A DNA stretch of 6,636 bases from Bacteroidetes bacterium UBA6063 (GCA_002428905.1 DIYD01000013.1:1-6636); one strand, 5' to 3'. Counted from the first letter of the stretch, positions 1-5,801 are shown. Made by a program: numbers and translations. The notes: generated from the letters alone by a model not told the origin.

Positions 1-44
1 ATCATCTTAATATCAATCACTTAACATTTCCATGACACAATATT

Positions 45-61
45 TGTTTCATTTTGGGACA
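45..61. promoter_or_regulatory. Dyad element, copy 1 (core ATTTTGGGA)
   Basis: TGTTTCATTTTGGGACA is a 17-bp imperfect dyad centred on base 53. Paired positions are TGT/ACA at the ends and CA/TG around the TTT centre; the two TT/GG positions between them do not pair. It shares ATTTTGGGA and the same dyad centre with copies at 138-154 and 697-713. It lies in non-coding DNA, 126 bp before the 164-aa gene and close to the left edge, so it could instead serve a gene to the left. A binding site for a dimeric regulator is inferred, not shown. Confidence 0.45.
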
Positions 62-137
62 TATCGTTCTATTTATGAGAATATTGCGATTTCAGACCCT
101 TAAAAACCATTTTTAGATCATTAAAGCATCTATATTT

Positions 138-154
138 TATCCCATTTTGGGATT
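138..154. promoter_or_regulatory. Dyad element, copy 2 (perfect inverted repeat ATCCCA-TTT-TGGGAT)
   Basis: This is the best copy: bases 139-153 form a perfect inverted repeat with 6-bp arms and a 3-bp centre. It lies 33 bp before the start codon of the 164-aa gene. Its TTTG (146-149) is 21 bp upstream of GTTATTTG (171-178), which is a weak match to the Bacteroidota promoter layout TTTG-N19to21-TAnnTTTG (TA is missing). If that promoter is real, the dyad covers its -33 element and could act as an operator. The role is inferred. Confidence 0.5.
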
Positions 155-186
155 ACACGACTTTAAACGAGTTATTTGGGCACTAA

Positions 187-681
187 ATGTCATATTTAAA
201 AGCCTCATTTAGAATTATACGAATTCAACTAGATTTGCACACTGTGAACAGCTGGAATATCGACAACAATGAACTAAACCACCTCTTTAAACACTATTAT
301 AGTATTAAGGAGAGCGCAAACAATAGTGCAACGGTTGAAGATTCAAATGTAGAGCTATGTATCCTGGTTCGATCGAACGACTACTCAGATGCCAACCGAC
401 ATCTTCTGGGTAAAATTCTAGCTGCAATAGGCCAGAACATAGATCAATGCTACGTCAAGCAGTTCGACACTGACGAAACCACAGACAATGCCTTGAGCCA
501 GATAAAAACACCGAAAGCAGTGCTGAGCTTTGGCATTCCCTTACCAAACAACCCGATCCTCTACCAAATCAATAGATTCGAAACAAGCCAACTCCTGGCT
601 TCCGACAGTCTTACTCAACTTGCATCAAGTCAGGATAAAAAAAGATTGCTTTGGACTGCTTTGAAACAGCTACAATTTTAG
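187..681 (+). CDS. Small protein of uncertain function, possibly HolD/psi-like
   Basis: A 164-aa soluble protein with no signal peptide or membrane segment. The first 50 residues are variable-looking and Asn-rich. The better-ordered part is residues 55-164: a beta-strand-like ELCILV (56-61), LLGKILAAIG (73-82), AVLSFGIPLP (111-120), Y126, then LLASDSLTQL (136-145) and KKRLLWTALKQL (151-162). From memory, this spacing (LGKIL, a VLSFG strand, LLADSL, D..KK..LW.AL..L) resembles small Bacteroidota proteins related to the psi subunit (HolD) of the DNA polymerase III clamp loader, or to uracil-glycosylase-like folds. That assignment is tentative; rimI, the neighbour of holD in enterobacteria, is not visible here. 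The start at 187 is the only early ATG, and GTTATTTG just upstream would give a very short leader. It is monocistronic in the window, 149 bp before the receiver gene, and flanked on both sides by copies of one dyad. The gene is very likely real; its function is open. Confidence 0.7.
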   Translation: MSYLKASFRIIRIQLDLHTVNSWNIDNNELNHLFKHYYSIKESANNSATVEDSNVELCILVRSNDYSDANRHLLGKILAAIGQNIDQCYVKQFDTDETTDNALSQIKTPKAVLSFGIPLPNNPILYQINRFETSQLLASDSLTQLASSQDKKRLLWTALKQLQF

Positions 682-696
682 TCATTTTTAGAATTT

Positions 697-713
697 ATTC
701 CTATTTTGGGAAT
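697..713. promoter_or_regulatory. Dyad element, copy 3 (ATTCCTATTTTGGGAAT)
   Basis: Same core and dyad centre (base 705) as the copies at 45-61 and 138-154; all arm positions pair except T702/G708. It lies 16 bp after the stop codon of the 164-aa gene and 118 bp before the receiver start. It can also be extended into a weak stem (GAAT 691-694 with ATTC 714-717, with a 2-base bulge), so it could act as an AT-rich terminator for the upstream gene. The match to the two other copies, which do not follow a gene end, favours a protein-binding site. Confidence 0.45.
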
Positions 714-736
714 ATTCTATATTTGAATTATTTTTC

Positions 737-751
737 TTAACTCTCTGTTAA
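737..751. promoter_or_regulatory. Inverted repeat TTAAC-N5-GTTAA upstream of the -7 box
   Basis: Perfect 5-bp arms (737-741 and 747-751) around TCTCT. It ends 12 bp before the TATATTTG box, in the place where the -33 region would be. No TTTG-type -33 element is visible at the usual distance, so this repeat may be part of the promoter or an operator. Short AT-rich repeats of this kind also arise by chance. Confidence 0.3.
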
Positions 752-763
752 TCAGCAGTTTTG

Positions 764-771
764 TATATTTG
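764..771 (+). promoter_or_regulatory. Bacteroidota-type -7 promoter box (TATATTTG)
   Basis: TATATTTG matches the TAnnTTTG -7 consensus used by the primary sigma factor of Bacteroidota exactly. Transcription would begin near 777, giving the receiver gene a leader of about 55 nt before its ATG at 831. No good -33 TTTG is seen 19-23 bp upstream. The box also argues against the TTG at 780 as start, because that codon would sit almost on the transcription start. Confidence 0.5.
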
Positions 772-780
772 CATAGTGGT

Positions 781-795
781 TGGCATGTGAATTGG
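781..795 (+). promoter_or_regulatory. Possible sigma-54-like -24/-12 site
   Basis: TGGCAT-N5-TTGG compares with the sigma-54 consensus TGGCAC-N5-TTGC at the exact spacing, with two mismatches. One mismatch falls in the normally invariant -12 GC (GG here), so the call is weak. A start would fall near 806, about 25 nt before the receiver ATG. Dyad copy 3 would then sit about 100 bp upstream of the start, the usual place for an enhancer bound by an NtrC-type activator. Confidence 0.22.
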
Positions 796-830
796 ATGTT
801 CATCTGCAACAACTACTAATTACTACTGTT

Positions 831-1202
831 ATGAATGAAAGTGTGAGACTACTACTCGTAGACGACAATGAGATGAATAGCCTTTTAACAGGATTTTTGT
901 TTTCCAAGCTGGGCATTCCATTCGATGTTGCCAATAACAAGGCACAGGCGTTAGATTACATCAATCAAAACAATTACTCGTTAATATTACTTGACATCCA
1001 GATGCCAAATGATGACGGCTACTCGGTTGCTCGAGCCATCCGAAACATTAATGCAAAGCTTCCCATCATTGCATTTACTACCCTTCCAGAAGACCAGGTA
1101 TTACCACGTGCTATTGACAGCGGCATGAATGAATACATGCTTAAGCCCCTGGCTATGCAGGAGTTGCGTTCCATGGTTGAACGCTTTAAGATGAGCGCCT
1201 AA
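831..1202 (+). CDS. Single-domain response regulator (receiver only)
   Basis: A 123-aa protein made of one CheY-like receiver domain with no output domain. Visible signature residues are the acidic pair D11-D12 (LLLVDDNEMN), the phospho-acceptor D55 in LLDIQMPNDDGY, T83 in PIIAFTT, and K105-P106 in YMLKPL. The LDIQMP.DGY stretch is most like receivers attached to hybrid histidine kinases. It should take phosphate from a histidine kinase or a phosphotransfer protein and act through protein contacts, not by binding DNA. No kinase or Hpt gene lies in the window, so the partner is elsewhere. I chose ATG 831 because the receiver fold begins there; an in-frame TTG at 780 would add 17 residues that fit no receiver, and it lies at the predicted transcription start. 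No Shine-Dalgarno is seen. Its TAA overlaps the stop codon of the helicase gene on the other strand. Confidence 0.9.
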   Translation: MNESVRLLLVDDNEMNSLLTGFLFSKLGIPFDVANNKAQALDYINQNNYSLILLDIQMPNDDGYSVARAIRNINAKLPIIAFTTLPEDQVLPRAIDSGMNEYMLKPLAMQELRSMVERFKMSA

Positions 1203-3499
1203 GACCGCACAAATCGTAGTTTCGCAAACTTGAGCACGAGTTGCTTTTTGCCAAACTGTTCGAATTCGATGGTAGCTTTTTTATTACCCGATTCGCCGTC
1301 GACAATAGCGACCTTCCCTCTTCCAAACCGTTGGTGTTCAACCACATCACCCACTTTGATCGCCGAAGTATCTTCCGGTTCAAAATTTTGGATTGCCGGT
1401 GGCAGTTTCGCTGTACGCCCAACACTCTGATTGGATTTCCCGTATTTGTTTCCGAAGTTAGGTTTTGGCTTATTGCGATTGGCAAATCGATGAAAACCGG
1501 ACTCACTTCGCTGCTCCGAAGCGTGTTCAAACGCTTTTTTATCCAACTCAATGAAATCGTCTAAAATTTCAGTGATAAACCGACTTGGCTCACACGGAAG
1601 AAGCTGCCCGAACCTAAATCGAGAGTTTGCATACGACAAGGTAAGTTTTTGCTCTGCTCTGGTCATGCCTACATAAAACAAGCGACGCTCCTCCTCCAAC
1701 TCCTTACGACTGCCGGTACTCATCTGAGAAGGGAACAGGTTTTCCTCCATACCAGATATATACACATATGGAAACTCGAGTCCTTTTGCCGAATGGATCG
1801 TCATTAGACTAACCTTGTCTTCCGATCCATCATCTTTGTCTGCATCCGTAATCAATGCAATGTCCTGCAAATAAATCCCGAGGCTCTTTTCTAACTCATT
1901 GGTATCGTTCTCTACAAACTCTTTAATACCGTTGAGTAGTTCCACTACGTTTTCATACCTGCTAATGCCTTCTACCGTCTTGTCATCGTACAAACTCTTC
2001 AACAGGTTCGTCGACTTTGCAATATGCATAGCCATGTCGTACGCATCCTTGGTCTCTAACATTGTTGCGAAGCTTCGAATCTTAATTGCAAAGTCTTTAA
2101 GCTTCGTTTTAGCAGACGAAAGATTGGGGAACATCTCAGCATTAGCAACAACTTCCCACCAGGAAATACCGTTTTCAGCGGCGTGCAACTGCACCTTATC
2201 TAATGTGGTTTTACCAATCCCACGGGCAGGGTAGTTGATAATCCGCTTTAAGCTTTCCTCGTCTTTATGATTTACTGTTAACCGCATGTACGCGATTAAA
2301 TCCTTAATCTCTTTTCGCTGATAGAACGACAATCCACCATAGATACGATACGGCAGATTCAGCTTTCGCAAGGCCTCTTCAAGACTTCTTGACTGGGCAT
2401 TGGTGCGATACAGAATAGCAAACTCTTTATTGTCGAGTTGCTTTTTCATCTTCTCCTCAAAGATGGACTGAGCAATCAATCGTCCTTCTTCATTATCGCT
2501 TACCGCACGGATGACCTTAATCTTCTCACCGAGATGATTATCGGTCCAAACCTTTTTCTCAAGCTGTTCTTTGTTATTGGCAATAATGGACCCCGCCGCA
2601 TTCACAATGGTTTGCGTAGAACGGTAATTCTGCTCCAGTTTAAATACTTTAAGATCAGGATAATCCTGTTCAAAATTGAGGATGTTTCGGATGGTAGCAC
2701 CGCGGAATGAGTAAATACTTTGTGCATCATCGCCCACCACGCAGATATTTTCGTTCACCGCTGCCAGCTTTTTCACAATCATATACTGACAATGATTGGT
2801 ATCCTGATACTCATCTACCATCACGTATTTAAATTTGTGTTGGTATTTATTCAGAACGTCAATGTGTCGTGTAAACAACTCAAAGGTCTTTAGCAGCAGA
2901 TCGTCAAAATCCATTGCACCTGCTCGAAAACACCGCTCGGCATATTTTTCATAAATCTTAGCGATGTGTGGCCTTCCGCTCACCGAATCGTATGAAGTCA
3001 GCTCGTCGGCACTGGCGTACATCTTGTAGGTAATCAGCCCGTTTTTCGCTGCACTTATTCGATTGAGCACAACATTGGGCTTGTACACCTTATCGTCGAG
3101 CTTCATTTCTTTTACAATGGTTTTGATCAGACTCTTGGCATCATCCGTATCGTAAATTGTAAAATTGCTCGGATAGCCCAACTTATCGGCCTCGAATCGC
3201 AAAATTTTAGCAAAAATCGAATGGAACGTACCCATCCAGATGTTCCGGGCTTCTGCGCCTACAACCGTTTCGATTCGTTTACGCATTTCCTTTGCTGCTT
3301 TATTCGTAAACGTAAGTGCAAGAATATTGAATGGGTCAATGCCAGATGCAATCATATGTGCGATACGGTATGTCAACACCCTCGTCTTACCCGAGCCCGC
3401 ACCAGCCACAATCATCACCGGTCCTTCGGTCTGCAATACGGCCTCCCGCTGAGGTGGATTCAACCCTTTTAAATAATCCTGCTGATTCTGATCCATCAT
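1199..3499 (-). CDS. pcrA: UvrD/PcrA-type superfamily 1 DNA helicase
   Basis: A complete 766-aa SF1A 3'-5' DNA helicase, the usual length for PcrA/UvrD. It uses ATP to unwind DNA in nucleotide excision and mismatch repair and to strip proteins such as RecA and stalled RNA polymerase from DNA. Motifs in order: Q motif LNPPQ (13-17, Q17); Walker A AGAGSGKT (32-39, K38); Ia ALTFTNKAAKEM (61-72); Walker B VMVDEYQD (226-233, D229-E230); III VGDDAQSIYSFRG (255-267); IV QNYRS (290-294, R293); V TIHSAKGLEF (567-576); VI VGMTRAE (610-616, arginine finger R614). A basic, Asn/Gly/Ser-rich linker (about 651-711) joins a C-terminal Tudor-like fold (about 714-764, VGDVVEHQRFGRGKV), which in PcrA/UvrD contacts RNA polymerase. 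The gene starts ATGATG, so the start may be codon 1 or 2. A TAATTTTG box (3501-3508, minus strand) is so close that a transcript from it would be leaderless. Naming as pcrA rather than uvrD is by overall likeness; Rep is less likely because of the C-terminal domain. Confidence 0.97.
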   Translation of the reverse strand: MMDQNQQDYLKGLNPPQREAVLQTEGPVMIVAGAGSGKTRVLTYRIAHMIASGIDPFNILALTFTNKAAKEMRKRIETVVGAEARNIWMGTFHSIFAKILRFEADKLGYPSNFTIYDTDDAKSLIKTIVKEMKLDDKVYKPNVVLNRISAAKNGLITYKMYASADELTSYDSVSGRPHIAKIYEKYAERCFRAGAMDFDDLLLKTFELFTRHIDVLNKYQHKFKYVMVDEYQDTNHCQYMIVKKLAAVNENICVVGDDAQSIYSFRGATIRNILNFEQDYPDLKVFKLEQNYRSTQTIVNAAGSIIANNKEQLEKKVWTDNHLGEKIKVIRAVSDNEEGRLIAQSIFEEKMKKQLDNKEFAILYRTNAQSRSLEEALRKLNLPYRIYGGLSFYQRKEIKDLIAYMRLTVNHKDEESLKRIINYPARGIGKTTLDKVQLHAAENGISWWEVVANAEMFPNLSSAKTKLKDFAIKIRSFATMLETKDAYDMAMHIAKSTNLLKSLYDDKTVEGISRYENVVELLNGIKEFVENDTNELEKSLGIYLQDIALITDADKDDGSEDKVSLMTIHSAKGLEFPYVYISGMEENLFPSQMSTGSRKELEEERRLFYVGMTRAEQKLTLSYANSRFRFGQLLPCEPSRFITEILDDFIELDKKAFEHASEQRSESGFHRFANRNKPKPNFGNKYGKSNQSVGRTAKLPPAIQNFEPEDTSAIKVGDVVEHQRFGRGKVAIVDGESGNKKATIEFEQFGKKQLVLKFAKLRFVRS
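1224..1249 (+). terminator. Possible intrinsic terminator of the receiver gene, inside the helicase gene
   Basis: GCAAACT (1224-1230) can pair with AGTTGC (1239-1244), leaving one bulged A and an 8-base loop, and is followed by TTTTT (1245-1249). It begins 21 bases after the receiver stop codon and lies in the last codons of the convergent helicase gene. The stem is short and the T-run brief, so it is only a candidate. Confidence 0.3.
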
Positions 3500-3542
3500 T
3501 CAAAATTATAACCTGAAATACGCATTGAAGTCATTTTAACCC

Positions 3543-3557
3543 ATTGTTATCAACAAT
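3543..3557. promoter_or_regulatory. Inverted repeat in the helicase/rfbC divergent gap
   Basis: ATTGTT-ATC-AACAAT has perfect 6-bp arms and a 3-bp centre, and sits in the middle of the only divergent intergenic region of the window (3500-3580). It contains TTATCAACA, one base from the DnaA box TTATCCACA, but a single degenerate box is weak evidence for DnaA binding. Placed between two starts, it could be an operator for either gene. A second palindrome, ACAAATTTGT (3573-3582), overlaps the GTG start of rfbC. Confidence 0.35.
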
Positions 3558-3580
3558 ATCCCATAAAGTTTTACAAATTT

Positions 3581-4141
3581 GTGCCAACACTATTCGATTT
3601 GGAATTTAAAGACATATTTATTGAAGGCCCCAAGGTGATCCAACCCCGGGTTTTCGGCGATCATCGCGGTTATTTTTTTGAAAGCTACAGTCGTCGCGAC
3701 TTCCAGCAGGCAGGCCTGGATCTTGACTTTGTGCAAGACAATCAATCCATGTCGCACAAAGGCGTTTTACGCGGATTACATTTCCAGAGCCCTCCGTTTG
3801 ATCAGGGCAAACTGGTTCGGGTAATTCAAGGTGCAGTGCAAGACGTCATCGTTGATATTCGAACAGCAAGTCCAACTTATGGCAAGTCGTACTCGGTTGT
3901 ATTGAGCGGGGATAATCAAACCATATTTTGGATTCCGCCAGGTTTCGCCCATGGTTTTTGCACCCTGGAAGACAATACTGTGTTCACCTACAAATGCACC
4001 AATCTCTACAACGTAGAATCGGAAGGCGGCCTGATGTATAATGACCCTGCCTTTGAAATTGACTGGATGTTGACCGATGTAAACTTATCGGACAAAGACC
4101 AAAACTATCTACCCTTTAACGCATTCAACAGCCCGTTTTAA
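3581..4141 (+). CDS. rfbC: dTDP-4-dehydrorhamnose 3,5-epimerase
   Basis: A 186-aa cupin-fold epimerase (RfbC/RmlC family, usual length about 180). It inverts C3 and C5 of dTDP-4-keto-6-deoxy-glucose in the cytoplasmic dTDP-L-rhamnose pathway that feeds surface polysaccharide. Numbering from GTG 3581: PRVFGDHRGYFFES (22-35); VLRGLHFQ with R64 and catalytic H67 (62-69); GKLVRV with K77 (76-81); VDIR..SPTYG (91-101); IPPGFAHGF (118-126); TYKCTN with catalytic Y137 (136-141); then NDPAFEIDW and the final LSDKD. All key residues are present. The start is uncertain: GTG 3581 gives the longest frame, while TTG 3599 gives the N-terminal length usual in the family; there is no ATG near. The rfbA, rfbB and rfbD partners are not adjacent. 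kynA follows with no spacer, so the two are very likely one transcript. The family call is firm; a 3-epimerase-only or other dTDP-sugar variant cannot be excluded. Confidence 0.93.
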   Translation: MPTLFDLEFKDIFIEGPKVIQPRVFGDHRGYFFESYSRRDFQQAGLDLDFVQDNQSMSHKGVLRGLHFQSPPFDQGKLVRVIQGAVQDVIVDIRTASPTYGKSYSVVLSGDNQTIFWIPPGFAHGFCTLEDNTVFTYKCTNLYNVESEGGLMYNDPAFEIDWMLTDVNLSDKDQNYLPFNAFNSPF

Positions 4142-5104
4142 ATGAGCACACTCGACCCTAAAATTACCGACCTTGTTCAAAAGCTTGAACAGAAATATAA
4201 AAGCATGGGGCAAGACCTTGCCTCCTACCTCGAAGGTCGGCTGTATGAAGACTATGTTCCTTACTGGGACTATGTGCACCTCGATACACTTCTAACACTT
4301 CAAAAGCCCAAAACACCTATACCGGACGAATTAATCTTCATCATGTACCACCAGGTGACTGAACTGTACTTCAAAATGATTCTTCACGAGCTAGAACAAT
4401 TGGCAATTGATGAGGTGGTTACAGCGGCCGAGATGAAGGAAAAACTGAAACGCATTAACCGGTATTTCATTATTCTTACAGACTCGTTCACTGTGATGAG
4501 CGAAGGCATGGAACACAAGCAATTTCTCGAATTCAGAATGGCGCTGTTACCGGCATCTGGTTTTCAATCCGCACAGTACCGGATGATCGAAATTGCATCT
4601 ACCGATTTTCTTAATTTGGTGGGCAAAGACTTCAGAGATCAGTTCAATAGTGACTCCGACATTGAAGAGATGTATAAATACATCTACTGGCAGGCAGGCG
4701 CCACCGTTTTATCTACCGGAGAGAAAACACTAACGCTTCAGCAATTCGAGAAAAAATACAATGCTGAATTAATGCAGATGGCGGCGGATTATCGACACAC
4801 CAACATGTGGAGCAAATACAAACAGTTATCGAGTGAAGATCAGGCAGACGAGGAACTCATTAATCTACTCCGCAACCTCGACCTAAACGTAAATGTGAAT
4901 TGGCCGCTTGCCCACTACAAAACGGCGGTCGCCTATCTACAGCGAAACCCAAAAGACATTGAGGCTACCGGAGGCACAAACTGGCAGAAGTACTTACCAC
5001 CTCGCTTCCAAAAACGCATATTCTACCCCGAATTATGGTCGGACCTGGAGATTGAAGAATGGGGAAAAACCTGGGTAAAGCAGCACGTAAGTGACGTAAA
5101 ATAG
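4142..5104 (+). CDS. kynA: Tryptophan 2,3-dioxygenase
   Basis: A 320-aa cytosolic haem dioxygenase of the TDO family, which opens the indole ring of L-tryptophan with O2 to give N-formylkynurenine, the first step of the kynurenine pathway. Visible signatures are DELIFIMYHQVTELYFKMILHELEQ (62-86, active-site H70); FRMALLPASGFQSAQYR (131-147, R132 expected to bind the substrate carboxylate); LAHYKTAVAYL (256-266, H258 the expected proximal haem ligand); TGGT (277-280 region); and the end motif FYPELW (294-299). Length is close to other bacterial TDOs (about 280-310), with an extra N-terminal stretch of about 40 residues. Some positions differ from the proteobacterial type, for example HQVTELYFK for HQTSELWLK, as I would expect of a Bacteroidota branch. 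The ATG directly follows the rfbC stop TAA with no gap and no Shine-Dalgarno, which suggests translational coupling. No kynB, kynU or other kynurenine gene is nearby. It converges on the next gene with one base between the stop codons. Confidence 0.93.
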   Translation: MSTLDPKITDLVQKLEQKYKSMGQDLASYLEGRLYEDYVPYWDYVHLDTLLTLQKPKTPIPDELIFIMYHQVTELYFKMILHELEQLAIDEVVTAAEMKEKLKRINRYFIILTDSFTVMSEGMEHKQFLEFRMALLPASGFQSAQYRMIEIASTDFLNLVGKDFRDQFNSDSDIEEMYKYIYWQAGATVLSTGEKTLTLQQFEKKYNAELMQMAADYRHTNMWSKYKQLSSEDQADEELINLLRNLDLNVNVNWPLAHYKTAVAYLQRNPKDIEATGGTNWQKYLPPRFQKRIFYPELWSDLEIEEWGKTWVKQHVSDVK

Positions 5105-5105
5105 G

Positions 5106-5771
5106 CTATTCTTCTCCTGTAATCTTCTTATCTTTCTTTTTGAAGTCGCCCCGTTTCCAGGCCTCAAAGAATTGTGCCCAGGCAAACGGATTCAAGAGGT
5201 TATTGGGCGCTATTTGTCCTGCGGAATAATAGGCACGGGCCTGTTGAGCTAAATGATATTTACCACGTTCTGCACCATCGGCAGGCAACGATTCACTTTG
5301 CTCTTTCAGTTTTTCACGTTCTAAGTTTTTACGCGCTCGTTCCATATCGTCATCCGGTATATCGGCTTTAACAAAATACTCATCGAACAACTCTCTACGG
5401 GGCATCGGTGTAATTACTGTTGCGTCTAGATATACCGTATCTGCGGTCAGCAACTTAATCATGGAGTATTTCTGCTCGTGAAGTGTATCTGGAATTATGT
5501 AAAACGACGACTTAAAACCGATACAGTTGAAATCGATGGTATCGCCTTTCATGGCCACAAAACTGAAATAACCATTAATGTCACTGAACGTGCCCACCTT
5601 GGTTCTTCTCGGGATTACACTCACATAAGGAATTCCCATTAAACTATCCGTTGTCATTACCAGTCCGCTAAACTGAACCAGATCTTCGGATTGTTTCTTT
5701 TTTTTCTCTTGTGCATTTACTCCAAATGCCAGCATGAGACCACAAAGCAATATCCCGATTTTTCTCTTCAC
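5106..5771 (-). CDS. Secreted CarboxypepD_reg-like domain protein
   Basis: A 221-aa exported protein. Residues 1-20 form a signal peptide (MKRK, then a hydrophobic ILLCGLMLAFG core, cleavage likely at VNA|QE); C10 is inside the core and there is no lipobox, so it is not a lipoprotein. After a Lys-rich linker, residues 32-118 match the carboxypeptidase-regulatory-like beta-sandwich seen at the N-terminus of SusC/TonB receptors: VQFSGLVMTTDSLMGIPYVSV, then GTFSDINGYFSF and GDTIDFNCIGFKS. Residues 138-165 are a charged helix, and the tail has LLNPFAWAQFFEAWKRGDFKKK (192-213), which I recall as recurrent in Bacteroidota proteins of this type. There is no TonB plug or barrel, so it is a stand-alone periplasmic or envelope protein, possibly structural; the precise role is unknown. 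The start is GTG at 5771, chosen because the signal peptide begins there. It lies 30 bp after the chromate transporter gene on the same strand, so the two may be co-transcribed. Confidence 0.85.
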   Translation of the reverse strand: MKRKIGILLCGLMLAFGVNAQEKKKKQSEDLVQFSGLVMTTDSLMGIPYVSVIPRRTKVGTFSDINGYFSFVAMKGDTIDFNCIGFKSSFYIIPDTLHEQKYSMIKLLTADTVYLDATVITPMPRRELFDEYFVKADIPDDDMERARKNLEREKLKEQSESLPADGAERGKYHLAQQARAYYSAGQIAPNNLLNPFAWAQFFEAWKRGDFKKKDKKITGEE

Positions 5772-5801
5772 GTTGTTGTTTTATTTACTATACGAACAAG
5801 T

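Noticed and set aside
1..186. A partial gene or small RNA in the left-hand non-coding stretch
   Set aside because: All frames are broken by stops and no stable fold stands out; only the two dyad copies are notable.
780..830. In-frame TTG start that would lengthen the receiver protein by 17 residues
   Set aside because: The extra residues do not belong to the receiver fold, and the codon lies at the transcription start predicted from TATATTTG at 764-771; ATG 831 gives a standard receiver.
3501..3508. TAATTTTG on the minus strand as the helicase -7 box
   Set aside because: It ends one base before the ATG, so transcription would begin at or inside the start codons; it is kept only as a remark because leaderless expression cannot be excluded.
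1186..3516. Several open frames antisense to or out of frame with the helicase gene (for example 1241-1564, 1899-2234, 2438-2710 on + and 1186-1551 on -)
   Set aside because: They lie inside a full-length helicase with all motifs, show no domain pattern of their own, and have no promoter-like lead; they are shadows of the real gene.
3547..3555. TTATCAACA as a DnaA box or part of a replication origin
   Set aside because: Single copy, one mismatch to the box, no cluster of boxes, no dnaA or dnaN nearby and no AT-rich unwinding tract.
5101..5109. ATAGGCTAT as a shared bidirectional terminator
   Set aside because: Arms of only 4 bp around a single base cannot form a stable RNA hairpin, and there is no adequate T-run.
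5174..5371. Plus-strand open frame inside the secreted-protein gene
   Set aside because: It is antisense to a gene with a clear signal peptide and domain, and its product shows no recognisable pattern.
5711..5771. Lipoprotein signal for the secreted protein because of Cys at residue 10
   Set aside because: The Cys lies inside the hydrophobic core with no lipobox before it; a standard cleavage at VNA|QE fits better.
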